Both the position numbers and the translations under genes were made by a program. From positions 62,001-126,000 of the forward strand of contig NZ_FTOI01000002.1 in NCBI RefSeq assembly GCF_900156725.1: 64,000 nt of DNA, given 5' to 3'. Positions 8,373-16,642 of this stretch are shown in pieces; positions within the stretch are counted from its first letter, which is position 1, and the number at the start of each line of letters is the position of its first letter. The notes beneath the pieces are model-generated. The model was not told where the DNA came from. It made no database searches and worked only from the letters and a program-made list of their open reading frames with translations. The DNA comes from Kaistella chaponensis. Its GTDB lineage: Bacteria > Bacteroidota > Bacteroidia > Flavobacteriales > Weeksellaceae.

Positions 8373-9749
8373 TTATTGGTAAGCGCCAATTGTCGGTGGA
8401 TTTGTTCGTGTAACTCCGGCAATATCAGTTGGGAAACTCGATAAATAAACGCCTTTTCCTTTTGCGGGAGAATCTGCTTTTACTCTTAAATTCAGTTTCT
8501 GAGTAAAATAATTTTGAAATTTCGGATCCTGATTTTTAATGGAATTTGGTGCCGCATAATTGGCTTTGCTTCCATATTTCAGTAAATTATAGCTGAAATC
8601 TGTTGTAAAAGTTTGTCCACTGATGGGTTTCAATTCTACCATGTTTTCCGCGCTTCCGTAAATAATAGAATTTTTGACATTTAAAATTAAAGGACCATTT
8701 TCTAATGTTGCATTATTTTGATATTCATTCGTTGCATAAATTCCTATACTCGGAAGTGCAGTGTTGAAATCCCAGTAATTCGCCAATGTGGAATGCGTAA
8801 TATTATAAGTTCCGCCTTTGAAAATCCCTAAATCTGCTTCACCGCAATTGTTCATCACTAAATTTGAAGCTGTAATGTTCGATTTCACCGCGTAAATTCC
8901 ATATTCTTGATGGGTATGAATAATCGAATTTTTAATGGCTGCAGTGGTTTCAATCATTTGCAAACCTCTTGTTCCACCAAAAACTCTCGCATAATTCATA
9001 TCTAATTTAGCTCCAACATCGAAAAAAATTCCTTGCCAGTTTTTTGGAATCGTATCGTACTTTGTTTCGCTTCGATCGCCCCGAAATATAACTTCATTAT
9101 TGAGTTCTCCTTTAACATTCAATTCTGCATTTTTGCCAATTTTCAAAGCGCTGTTCTTGAAGAAATACACTTTCGTTCCTTTTTGAATATCTAATTTTTT
9201 ACCCGCATCCAGCGTAAGATTACCGAAAATAATTTTTGCTTTTTCGTTGGTCCAATTGGTATTGTTCGTTAAAATGTTTGGATTGGTTTTGCTTTCGATA
9301 TAAAATTCTGCGTCCTGAACTACGGAAAATAAAGTCACATGTTGTTTTCCAGCAGGAGTTTCAACATTAATTTGATCTTCTGCAATCGCTTGAGGAGCAT
9401 TTGCAACAGGTGCAATTTCTACAAATATATAAAGACTGTCGTTTTTTCGCAGTGGTACATTCGTAAAATCGGTTCCGGCTTTTCCGTCCACGTTGATTCT
9501 ATACAAAGACGCATTTCCACTTCCGAGCGAAATTTTCGGAATCATCACGTCTTTATCTTCGTTGTTGTATATTTTTACAGCATAGGTTTCAGAGCGAACC
9601 TGATTATAAACCGTGTCGCAAAAAACAGTATCTGCCGAAAAACGAAGGAGTTGGGTAGGACTTTCAAAATTGATATCATCTCTGTTACAGCTTACTGCCA
9701 TTAGAAGAATCCAAAATGAAGCACCAAGTAAAAGTTTAAATTTATTCAT
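8373..9749 (-). CDS. Lipoprotein with right-handed beta-helix-like repeats
   Basis: A 458-residue exported lipoprotein: the signal ends in the lipobox AVSC and the mature form starts CNRDD. The first 150 residues look like a beta-sandwich (KIYNNEDKDVMIPKISL), followed by short turns rich in Asn, Gly and hydrophobics (LDIQKGTKVYFFKNSALKIG, AELNVKGELNNEVIF, NSIIHTHQEYGIYAV) typical of parallel beta-helix, polymorphic-outer-membrane or pectate-lyase-like proteins. It ends TNPPTIGAYQ, a common end of this family in Bacteroidota. No catalytic residues can be assigned. Such proteins are usually surface-exposed; a polysaccharide-related role is only a guess. A TAnnTTTG box lies just upstream. Confidence 0.8.
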   Translation of the reverse strand: MNKFKLLLGASFWILLMAVSCNRDDINFESPTQLLRFSADTVFCDTVYNQVRSETYAVKIYNNEDKDVMIPKISLGSGNASLYRINVDGKAGTDFTNVPLRKNDSLYIFVEIAPVANAPQAIAEDQINVETPAGKQHVTLFSVVQDAEFYIESKTNPNILTNNTNWTNEKAKIIFGNLTLDAGKKLDIQKGTKVYFFKNSALKIGKNAELNVKGELNNEVIFRGDRSETKYDTIPKNWQGIFFDVGAKLDMNYARVFGGTRGLQMIETTAAIKNSIIHTHQEYGIYAVKSNITASNLVMNNCGEADLGIFKGGTYNITHSTLANYWDFNTALPSIGIYATNEYQNNATLENGPLILNVKNSIIYGSAENMVELKPISGQTFTTDFSYNLLKYGSKANYAAPNSIKNQDPKFQNYFTQKLNLRVKADSPAKGKGVYLSSFPTDIAGVTRTNPPTIGAYQ

Positions 9750-9774
9750 CGATTTATAAAATAGGTAGAAGTTT

Positions 9775-9782
9775 CAAATTTA
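9775..9782 (-). promoter_or_regulatory. -7 promoter box for the 8373-9749 lipoprotein
   Basis: On the minus strand the sequence reads TAAATTTG, a full match to the Bacteroidota TAnnTTTG element, 26 nt before the start codon. No good TTG element was found at the expected distance. Confidence 0.45.
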
Positions 9783-9828
9783 ATTAAAATTGTTGAACAT
9801 AAAAATTTTAAAATTATCAGTGCAGGTG

Positions 9829-9859
9829 TTTGGAGATTAAAAAAATATTTGTACTTTTG
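9829..9859 (+). promoter_or_regulatory. Promoter of rpmE2
   Basis: TTTG at 9829-9832 and TACTTTTG at 9852-9859, separated by 19 nt, match the Bacteroidota housekeeping promoter (TTTG at -33, TAnnTTTG at -7). The transcript would have an untranslated leader of about 70 nt before rpmE2. Confidence 0.75.
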
Positions 9860-9934
9860 CGGTCTAAAATTTAGCAGAGGAATATCCATTACTACTTTCT
9901 GAAGCAAGACTCTAATTTATTTAAAATTTTTATT

Positions 9935-10186
9935 ATGAAAAACGGAATTCACCCGGAAAACTATAGACTTGTTGTTTTCAAAGATATGAGTAACGACGAA
10001 ATGTTTCTTTGCAAATCTACTGCAGACACGAAAGACACCATCGAATTTGAAGGATCTACGTATCCTTTGATCAAAATGGAGATCTCTTCAACTTCACACC
10101 CTTTCTATACAGGAAAAGTGAAATTGGTTGATACTGCAGGTAGAGTTGACAAATTCATGAACAAATACAAAAAATTCGCACAATAA
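9935..10186 (+). CDS. rpmE2: Large ribosomal subunit protein L31 type B
   Basis: An 83-residue L31 of the type B, zinc-free form: the CxxC pairs of the zinc-binding paralogue are absent and only one Cys (FLCKST) remains. The start [17 protein letters not shown] and the SHPFYTGK segment are characteristic. L31 bridges the two subunits. The gene stands alone between a good promoter and a terminator. Together with zinc-free L36 and S14 in this window it points to ribosomes that need no zinc in these proteins. Confidence 0.95.
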   Translation: MKNGIHPENYRLVVFKDMSNDEMFLCKSTADTKDTIEFEGSTYPLIKMEISSTSHPFYTGKVKLVDTAGRVDKFMNKYKKFAQ

Positions 10187-10212
10187 TTAAGCGGGTTTTT
10201 ATGAATATTTAA

Positions 10213-10243
10213 AGTCTTTCAGGTTTTCTGAAAGACTTTTTTT
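10213..10243 (+). terminator. Rho-independent terminator of rpmE2
   Basis: AGTCTTTCAG and CTGAAAGACT form a perfect 10-bp stem around a short T-rich loop, followed by a run of T. Confidence 0.92.
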
Positions 10244-10321
10244 ATTTAATTCATCAGATAAAGAATAGAGTAACAAGTTGGAAAAGCCAAGTGAAAGAAA
10301 ATTTATTTGTATTTTTGAATT

Positions 10322-10504
10322 TGTTAAATGACAATTTTTAAAAAACTATAAAAGTCACAAAAGGAAGAGTATATATTTTTCTTTTTTAAGTGAAAATAAG
10401 GCAGTTTCAAACCTTATTTTATCTTTAATACGATATTTATTTATTTTAAAACTTTTGTAACTTTTGTGGTTTAAATAACTATTTTTTTTGTCATGTACTG
10501 AAAA
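10322..10504. repeat. Fold-back intergenic repeat, family A, copy 2
   Basis: The left arm 10322-10363 (with ATAAAAGTCACAAAAG) and right arm 10450-10504 (with CTTTTGTAACTTTTGTGGTT and TTTGTCATGTACTGAAAA) are inverted repeats of each other and match copy 1 at 4119-4353. The inner part (AAATAAGG facing CCTTATTT) folds too. This fills most of the gene-free stretch 10187-10566; the rest shows nothing but AT-rich DNA and short GTCTAT/ATCTAT-like runs at 10520-10560. Confidence 0.7.
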
Positions 10505-10566
10505 ATGAGATAGAAATTTTTCGAAATCTATGATCTATAAGTCTTTAATCTATTAGTCTATACAAT

Positions 10567-11727
10567 ATGCAACTTGTTTTTTCCGATGCCCAGTTTTGGG
10601 AAGATTTTTTACCTTTAACTTTTACCAGACCCGTTGCAGAAATGCGTTGCGGAATTCTTACATTCTCCGAAAGATGGCAGAAATTACTCGCGATTTCTGA
10701 AGTATCTTATCTCACAGAAGATTATTTACAAGAGAAATTTAGAAAACCAGAAGATAAAGAAAGCCTTTTGATCGTTCCGAATTTTTTGCCAAGTGAAACC
10801 GTTTTGCAACAAATCAAAGATTTGAAACCAGGTGAAGCTTTGGTTTACGACAACGAACTGCTCGCTGCGAAAATCAACATGAAGGGTTTTTCTCTTCATC
10901 AGATTGAAAAAATGACCGATGTTCATGAGCAACTTGTCGTGTTCAAACAACCAACAGATTTATTTTCCTTTAATGAAAAGGCAATTGATTTTGACTTTGA
11001 ATTATTGACGAAGGGAAGAAATTCCGCCGAACTTTCCGGAACAAATGGTTTTTTAGGTGAAGCACAAGATTTATTTATTGAAGAAGGAGCAAGTATCGAA
11101 TTCTCTACTTTAAATACGAAAACTGGAAAAATTTACATCGGCAAAAATGCCGAAGTGATGGAAGGTTGCAACCTTCGTGGTCCGATCGTGCTTTGCGAAG
11201 AATCTAAATTTAATCTCGGTGCGAAAATTTATGGTGCAACCACCATTGGTCCTCATTGCAAAGTCGGTGGTGAAGTGAATAATATTGTGATTTTTGGATA
11301 TTCGAATAAAGGTCATGATGGATTTGTAGGAAATTCGGTGATTGGAGAATGGTGCAATATCGGTGCAGATACCAATTCTTCGAACCTTAAAAATAATTAT
11401 GCTTCTGTAAAATTATGGAATTATACGAAGAAAAGATTTATCGATACCGGTTTGCAATTTGCGGGATTAATTATGGGAGATCATTCCAAAACTGCCATTA
11501 ATACTCAATTGAACACAGGAACCGTTGTCGGAGTTGCAGCCAATATTTTCAAATCTGGATTTCCCCCGAATTTAATTGAAAGTTTTTCTTGGGGCGGAAT
11601 GAAAGGCGATGAAAAATTCAAACTCGAAAAAGCATACGAAGTTGCCGAACTGGCGATGGCGAGACGGAAAGTTGAATTCACAGAACTTGACAGAAATATT
11701 TTGAAATATATTTATGGTAATTATTAA
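10567..11727 (+). CDS. GlmU-like sugar nucleotidyltransferase/acyltransferase
   Basis: A 386-residue bacteroidete GlmU-type protein (alternative GlmU family), thought to act in UDP-N-acetylglucosamine synthesis from glucosamine-1-phosphate for cell-wall and LPS precursors. The N-terminal half is a reduced nucleotidyltransferase domain starting LVFSDAQFWEDFLPLTFTRP with RPVAEMRCGI. From about residue 180 comes a left-handed beta-helix of hexapeptide repeats (IYIGKNAEVMEGCNLRGPIV, GAKIYGATTIGPHCKVGGEV) ending in the acyltransferase-like NTGTVVGVAANIF segment. The assignment rests on overall architecture; which half-reactions it catalyses is not proven by sequence alone. Confidence 0.85.
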   Translation: MQLVFSDAQFWEDFLPLTFTRPVAEMRCGILTFSERWQKLLAISEVSYLTEDYLQEKFRKPEDKESLLIVPNFLPSETVLQQIKDLKPGEALVYDNELLAAKINMKGFSLHQIEKMTDVHEQLVVFKQPTDLFSFNEKAIDFDFELLTKGRNSAELSGTNGFLGEAQDLFIEEGASIEFSTLNTKTGKIYIGKNAEVMEGCNLRGPIVLCEESKFNLGAKIYGATTIGPHCKVGGEVNNIVIFGYSNKGHDGFVGNSVIGEWCNIGADTNSSNLKNNYASVKLWNYTKKRFIDTGLQFAGLIMGDHSKTAINTQLNTGTVVGVAANIFKSGFPPNLIESFSWGGMKGDEKFKLEKAYEVAELAMARRKVEFTELDRNILKYIYGNY

Positions 11728-11731
11728 CAAT

Positions 11732-13150
11732 ATGCAAAAACAAGAATTAATAAGTAATAGACGGATTATGAGAGGTTTATTATTCACCCTAATGTTTTGT
11801 TCGATTTGTTTTGTAAGTGCTCAAACTAAAGTACTTTACGGAATGGCTAATTTCGGAGGGGCAAAAAATAGCGGCGTTATTTTCATTTATAACCCAACAA
11901 CAAAAATTTTCACCAAAAAATTTGACTTTGATTATGATACAACTGGAGGATATCCTTTTGGTAGTTTAATGCGTTCATCTATCGGAAAGTTATATGGTAT
12001 GCTTTATGGCGGCGCTAACAGTGTTAATGGCAGTTTATTCGGTTATGATCCTACAAATAATGTTTACGAAAATAAATATAATTTTGATGCAGTTAATGGT
12101 TCTAATCCATACGGAAGTCTCATTCAAACTACAGATGCATTAATGTACGGAATGACAAATTTTGGAGGGACAAGTAATAAAGGTGTTCTTTTCAGCTATA
12201 ATGAAATAACTGGAACTTATTCTAAAAAATACAATTTTACTGATTCGCAACCGAGTAGATCAAGCGACCGCTTAGTTCAGGCTTCTAACGGATTATTATT
12301 TGGAACAAGCGATCGGTCTCTGTTTGCTTATGATCCGGCAACTGAAATTTTCACAACAAAAGTAAATTTTGAACCTAATCCGGATAACATAATATCTATG
12401 GGTTATGATCCTTCAAGTAGCTTAGTTTTGGCAGCAGATGGTTTGCTTTATGGAACAAATTTTCACGGCGGATTGTTTGGTGGTGGTGTTATATTTAGTT
12501 ATAACCCCGTTACCGATACCTTTGCGAAGAAAATTGATTTTAAAGCAGAAAATGGAGAAAATCCTTACGGCAGTTTGATGCAGGCCTCCAACGGTTTATT
12601 TTACGGAATGACAAGATTTGGAGGTGCCGATGGAAATGGCGTTCTATACAGCTACGATCCTGTAAGCAATATTTATTTAAAAAAAGCTGATTTAAATTTA
12701 CAGAACGGATATAATTCTTATGGTAATTTAATGCAGGCCGCGGATGGTTTATTGTATGGTATGACTTCATCTGGTGGAGCAAATAATCTCGGAGTTTTGT
12801 TCAGTTTTAATATATCGACGGGAATTTACACGAAAGAATTTGAGTTCGACGGAGTTAATGGATCTTATCCTTTTGGTAATTTAATAGAGGTTACCATGCA
12901 GAATTTATCAGTAGACAATAGCAATGAAGAAAGTCGTATTAAGTTTTATCCCAATCCCGTAAGAGATCTTCTTTATTTTTCAGAAAATTTGTCAAATATT
13001 AATATCGCAGATGCATCAGGAAAAAAAGTAAAACAATTCACAGGTACAAGAAAATCAGCAGATGTTTCCAAACTCGAAAAAGGTGTTTATTTTATTGTAG
13101 GAACTGAAAAATGGGGAAAAAAAGCCTCCAGCAAATTTGTTAAAGAGTAA
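11732..13150 (+). CDS. T9SS-secreted beta-propeller-like repeat protein
   Basis: An exported protein with about seven to eight repeats of a roughly 50-residue unit of the form LYGMxxFGGxxNxGVxFxYxP...GxNPYGSLxQAxDG, resembling the TIGR03803-type propeller repeats. The C-terminal 70 residues (FYPNPVRDLLYFSE, KLEKGVYFI, SKFVKE) are a T9SS type A sorting domain, so the protein should reach the cell surface or medium. A start at 11732 is preferred for its A-rich upstream context; the signal peptide core is GLLFTLMFCSICFVSAQ. Starts at 11714 (overlapping the preceding gene) and 11768 are possible. Ligand or function unknown. Confidence 0.85.
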   Translation: MQKQELISNRRIMRGLLFTLMFCSICFVSAQTKVLYGMANFGGAKNSGVIFIYNPTTKIFTKKFDFDYDTTGGYPFGSLMRSSIGKLYGMLYGGANSVNGSLFGYDPTNNVYENKYNFDAVNGSNPYGSLIQTTDALMYGMTNFGGTSNKGVLFSYNEITGTYSKKYNFTDSQPSRSSDRLVQASNGLLFGTSDRSLFAYDPATEIFTTKVNFEPNPDNIISMGYDPSSSLVLAADGLLYGTNFHGGLFGGGVIFSYNPVTDTFAKKIDFKAENGENPYGSLMQASNGLFYGMTRFGGADGNGVLYSYDPVSNIYLKKADLNLQNGYNSYGNLMQAADGLLYGMTSSGGANNLGVLFSFNISTGIYTKEFEFDGVNGSYPFGNLIEVTMQNLSVDNSNEESRIKFYPNPVRDLLYFSENLSNINIADASGKKVKQFTGTRKSADVSKLEKGVYFIVGTEKWGKKASSKFVKE

Positions 13151-13176
13151 ACCCAACTCTTACATAGCAAATCCTT

Positions 13177-13184
13177 ATCTTTGC
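13177..13184 (+). promoter_or_regulatory. -7 promoter box upstream of trhO
   Basis: TATCTTTG matches TAnnTTTG 34 nt before the trhO start. No TTG is seen at the -33 position. It would start transcription of the trhO-trhP-ferredoxin-MTHFS cluster. Confidence 0.6.
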
Positions 13185-13218
13185 ACCATTATTTTTCTCA
13201 CTTAAAAACGTTGATAGC

Positions 13219-14574
13219 ATGCAACTGTATAACACTTTAAGCGCAAAAGAAAGAGCCAAACTTATTGATGAAGCCGGGAAACAACGGCTCACTTTGTCTT
13301 TCTATGCGTACGCCAAAATCTTAGATCCCAAAAAATTTCGCGACGAATTATTTTTAGCCTGGAACGCACTCGATGCTCTTGGTCGTATTTATGTTGCCCA
13401 CGAAGGAATCAACGCTCAAATGAGTATTCCTGCAGATGAATTAGAAAACTTTCGGAAAACGCTTGATGCGTATGATTTCATGAAAGGCATCAGATTAAAT
13501 GTCGCAGTAGAACAAGATGACCATTCTTTTTTAAAACTCACCATAAAAGTTCGACATAAAATCGTTGCCGATGGTTTAAATGACGAAACATTCGACGTAA
13601 CCAACAAAGGAATTCACCTGAAAGCGCAAGAATTCAATAATTTATTGGAAGATCCAAACACCATTGTAGTCGATTTCAGAAATCATTACGAAAGTGAAGT
13701 AGGTCATTTCGAAGGTGCGATAACGCCCGATGTGGAAACTTTTCGGGAAAGTTTGCCGATTATCAACGAGCAATTACAGGATTTCAAAGAAGATAAAAAC
13801 CTTTTGATGTATTGTACAGGCGGAATCCGGTGTGAAAAAGCCAGCGCTTATTTTAAACATCAAGGTTTTAAAAATGTATATCAGTTAGAAGGCGGAATTA
13901 TCGAATATACGCGCCAAATCAAAGAAGAAAATATTGAAAGCAAGTTCATTGGAAAAAATTTCGTTTTCGATCATCGATTAGGAGAAAGAATTACCGATGA
14001 TATCGTTTCGCAATGTCATCAATGTGGAAAACCTTGTGATAATCATACGAATTGTGCCAATGATGCGTGTCATTTGTTGTTTATTCAATGTGAGGATTGC
14101 AAAACGTCCATGGAAAATTGCTGTTCTACGGAATGTTTAGACATTTATCATTTGCCTTTGGAGGAACAGGTGAAATTAAGAAAAGGAAAAGAAGTTGGTA
14201 ATAAGGTTTTCAGAAAAGGAAAATCCGAGGCTTTGAAGTTTAAAAGTTCTGGCGAATTACCGAATCAACCTTTAGCAAAAGCTGAAACCAAAAATATCCG
14301 TCAAAAAATTGCGATTAAAAAAGTATTGATCGGAAAAGCGGAACATTACTACACCAAATCTAAGATCGCACAGTTTTTAATTGAAAATAATGAGCTTTCT
14401 CTTGGTGATAAAGTATTGATTTCGGGTCCCACAACTGGTGAACAGGAATTTACGATTTCTAAAATTTTTGTAAAAGGAATTTATTGTGATACCGCAAAAG
14501 AAGGCGATCAAGTTACGTTTGAAATTCCCTTTAGAATTCGTTTGTCTGATAAATTGTATAAAATTTTAGGATAA
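13219..14574 (+). CDS. trhO: tRNA uridine(34) hydroxylase TrhO with extra C-terminal domain
   Basis: TrhO (YceA) makes 5-hydroxyuridine at tRNA wobble position 34 using O2. Residues about 1-330 cover the known protein: an N-terminal acylphosphatase-like part (HEGINAQMSIP), a rhodanese domain with the active-site loop CTGGIRCEKASAY (Cys199), and a Cys-rich region (CHQCGKPCDNHTNC and CEDCKTSMENCC) likely to bind metal. E. coli TrhO has about 350 residues; this one has 451. The extra last 95 residues are homologous to the C-terminal domain of the adjacent trhP gene (both contain GPTTGxQE and end SDKLYKI). The stop overlaps the trhP start (TAATG), so translation is coupled. Confidence 0.9.
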   Translation: MQLYNTLSAKERAKLIDEAGKQRLTLSFYAYAKILDPKKFRDELFLAWNALDALGRIYVAHEGINAQMSIPADELENFRKTLDAYDFMKGIRLNVAVEQDDHSFLKLTIKVRHKIVADGLNDETFDVTNKGIHLKAQEFNNLLEDPNTIVVDFRNHYESEVGHFEGAITPDVETFRESLPIINEQLQDFKEDKNLLMYCTGGIRCEKASAYFKHQGFKNVYQLEGGIIEYTRQIKEENIESKFIGKNFVFDHRLGERITDDIVSQCHQCGKPCDNHTNCANDACHLLFIQCEDCKTSMENCCSTECLDIYHLPLEEQVKLRKGKEVGNKVFRKGKSEALKFKSSGELPNQPLAKAETKNIRQKIAIKKVLIGKAEHYYTKSKIAQFLIENNELSLGDKVLISGPTTGEQEFTISKIFVKGIYCDTAKEGDQVTFEIPFRIRLSDKLYKILG

Positions 14575-15821
14575 TGACGAAAGCAGGAAAAATAGAATTA
14601 ATGTCTCCTGCAGGAGATTTTTCCGCGATGCAGGCAGCGATTGATAACGGAGCAGATTCCATATATTTCGGAGTAGAGCAGTTGAACATGAGAGCAAGAG
14701 CTTCCATGAATTTTACGTTAGATGATTTACCAGAAATCTCCAGAAGATGCACTGAAAAAGGAGTTCGAACATATCTTACATTAAATACGATTATCTATGA
14801 TCATGATTTATCTTTGATCAAAACACTCTTAGATAAAGCAAAAGCTGCGAATTTAACTGCGGTAATTGCGATGGATCAAGCGGTTATTTCTTACGCGCGA
14901 CAAATCGGTATGGAAGTTCATATTTCTACCCAAATTAATATTACCAATATCGAAACTGTAAAATTCTACGCGCTATTTGCTGATACCATGGTGATGAGTC
15001 GGGAATTGAGCATGTCTCAAATTAAGAAAATCTGTGATCAAATTGTTAAAGAGCAAGTAAAAGGACCTTCTGGAAATCTTGTGGAAGTTGAGATATTTGG
15101 TCATGGTGCGCTTTGTATGGCAGTTTCAGGGAAATGTTATTTGAGTTTACATTCGGCGAATTCTTCTGCAAACAGAGGTGCTTGCAAACAAAATTGTCGT
15201 AAAAAATATACCGTCATCGATCAGGAAACCGGTTTTGAAATCGAGTTGGATAATGAATATATGATGTCTCCAAAAGATTTGTGCACCATCAGTTTTCTTG
15301 ATCAAATCGTAGATGCGGGTGTTAAAGTTTTAAAAATTGAAGGTCGAGGAAGAGCGCCAGAATATGTTGCGACCGTTACAAAATGTTATCGCGAAGCAAT
15401 TGATGCGATTGAAGATGGAACTTATAACGATGAAAAAGTTGCAGAATGGATGAAACAACTGGAAACTGTTTATAACAGAGGTTTTTGGGGTGGTTATTAT
15501 CTCGGACAAGAATTAGGAGAGTGGTCTTCAGAAAACGGTTCTGCTGCAACACAGAAAAAAGTGTATATCGGAAAAGGAAGAACTTTTTATTCAAAATCTA
15601 ATATCGCAGAATTTTTAATCGAAGCGTATGATTTAACAATTGGTGATACCATTTTGATTCAAGGTCCCACAACTGGTTCGCAAGAAATGGTTTTGGAAGC
15701 AATGAGAGTCGATGAAAAACCTGATGCAGAAAAAGCCACAAAATCTGATTTGGTTACCTTTAAAACAAATTTTAAAGTTAGACCTTCTGATAAATTGTAT
15801 AAAATTGTAGCAGCAGATTAG
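14574..15821 (+). CDS. trhP: Peptidase U32-family tRNA hydroxylation protein TrhP
   Basis: TrhP (YegQ) supports the prephenate-dependent, oxygen-independent route to 5-hydroxyuridine-34 in tRNA. The 415-residue protein has the U32 TIM-barrel start ELMSPAGDFSAMQAAIDNGA, VYFG-like strand and the U32 signature EIFGHGALCMAVSGKCYLS with further Cys in NRGACKQNC; these four Cys could ligate an Fe-S cluster, as reported for the family. Residues about 325-415 form the U32 C-terminal beta domain (KKVYIGKGRTFYSKSNIAEF, GPTTGSQE), which is matched in trhO upstream. A ferredoxin follows 27 nt downstream. Some related U32 proteins act in 23S rRNA modification (RlhA), but gene context favours TrhP. Confidence 0.88.
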   Translation: MTKAGKIELMSPAGDFSAMQAAIDNGADSIYFGVEQLNMRARASMNFTLDDLPEISRRCTEKGVRTYLTLNTIIYDHDLSLIKTLLDKAKAANLTAVIAMDQAVISYARQIGMEVHISTQINITNIETVKFYALFADTMVMSRELSMSQIKKICDQIVKEQVKGPSGNLVEVEIFGHGALCMAVSGKCYLSLHSANSSANRGACKQNCRKKYTVIDQETGFEIELDNEYMMSPKDLCTISFLDQIVDAGVKVLKIEGRGRAPEYVATVTKCYREAIDAIEDGTYNDEKVAEWMKQLETVYNRGFWGGYYLGQELGEWSSENGSAATQKKVYIGKGRTFYSKSNIAEFLIEAYDLTIGDTILIQGPTTGSQEMVLEAMRVDEKPDAEKATKSDLVTFKTNFKVRPSDKLYKIVAAD

Positions 15822-15848
15822 TTGCTTCTTACTTATTACTAGGAAAAA

Positions 15849-16079
15849 ATGGTCATCATAACTCTTCAACGTGAAAAATGTATCGGTTGTAATTATTGTG
15901 CAGAATTTGCACCGGATTTTTTTCGGATGTCCAAGAAAGATGGAAAATCAGTACTTTTGAGAACGGTAGACAAAAAAGGATTTTATACTTTGAAAACGCC
16001 AAATGTCGAAGCATTAGAACTTTGTGAAAAAGCAGCGAAAGCTTGTCCGGTTAATATTATTTCGGTTAAATTAATTTAG
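15849..16079 (+). CDS. Small 4Fe-4S ferredoxin
   Basis: A 76-residue ferredoxin with one cluster motif, CIGCNYC near residue 11 and the distal CPVN near residue 67, so one [4Fe-4S] (or [3Fe-4S]) cluster of the Pyrococcus-like single-cluster type. It would be a soluble one-electron carrier. It follows the Cys-rich, probable Fe-S protein TrhP in the same orientation and is separated from the next gene by only 2 nt. Supplying electrons to TrhP is a reasonable inference but not shown. Confidence 0.9.
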   Translation: MVIITLQREKCIGCNYCAEFAPDFFRMSKKDGKSVLLRTVDKKGFYTLKTPNVEALELCEKAAKACPVNIISVKLI

Positions 16080-16081
16080 AA

Positions 16082-16642
16082 ATGAAAAAATCTGATTTAA
16101 GAATTAAATATACAAAACAACGAGAAACCTTGTCGCAAGATGAGGTTTTGTTTTTATCTGAAAAGATTTTTCTGAATTTTTTAGAGAAATTTAAGGTAGA
16201 GGAAAGTCAGAAAGTACACTGTTTCTTATCAATGTTGGATAAAAAGGAAATTGATACCCGGTTTTTCATTGACTATTTTTTCAAAAATCGAATACGAGTT
16301 TTTGTGCCAAAAATTTCCAAAGGAAAAATGATTTCAGTTGAAATAACTCCGGAAACAGCTTTCATCAAAAGCTTTTACGGGATTCTGGAGCCAGAAAGCA
16401 ATTTAGATTCTGGGGAAACAGAATACGATTTTGTGATTACGCCTTTGTTATATTGCGATGAAAACGGAAATAGAGTTGGCTATGGAAAAGGTTTTTACGA
16501 TCAATTTTTTGAAAATATTGATGCAAATTGTTCTAAAGTCGGAGTTGGTTTATTTCAACCACGTGAAAAAATAGATGATGTTTGGGAAAAAGATATTCCA
16601 CTGAATTATTTGGTAACTCCGGTTGAAGTACTGTCTTTCTGA
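16082..16642 (+). CDS. 5-formyltetrahydrofolate cyclo-ligase
   Basis: MTHFS (YgfA/FAU1 family) converts 5-formyl-THF to 5,10-methenyl-THF with ATP. The 186-residue protein has the family layout: helical start KSDLRIKYTKQRETL, VHCFLSMLDKKEIDTR, and the nucleotide-binding signature NRVGYGKGFYDQFF, followed by PREKIDDVWEKDIPLNYLVTP. It is the last gene of the trhO cluster, 2 nt behind the ferredoxin. Its last 37 nt overlap the convergent lipoprotein gene. It joins metH and metF elsewhere in the window as a folate one-carbon gene. Confidence 0.93.
   Translation: MKKSDLRIKYTKQRETLSQDEVLFLSEKIFLNFLEKFKVEESQKVHCFLSMLDKKEIDTRFFIDYFFKNRIRVFVPKISKGKMISVEITPETAFIKSFYGILEPESNLDSGETEYDFVITPLLYCDENGNRVGYGKGFYDQFFENIDANCSKVGVGLFQPREKIDDVWEKDIPLNYLVTPVEVLSF

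Noticed and set aside
13219-15821. Idea that trhO and trhP are a frameshifted single gene
   Set aside because: Each has a complete own domain set and the similar C-terminal domain occurs in both; the one-base stop/start overlap is normal coupling.
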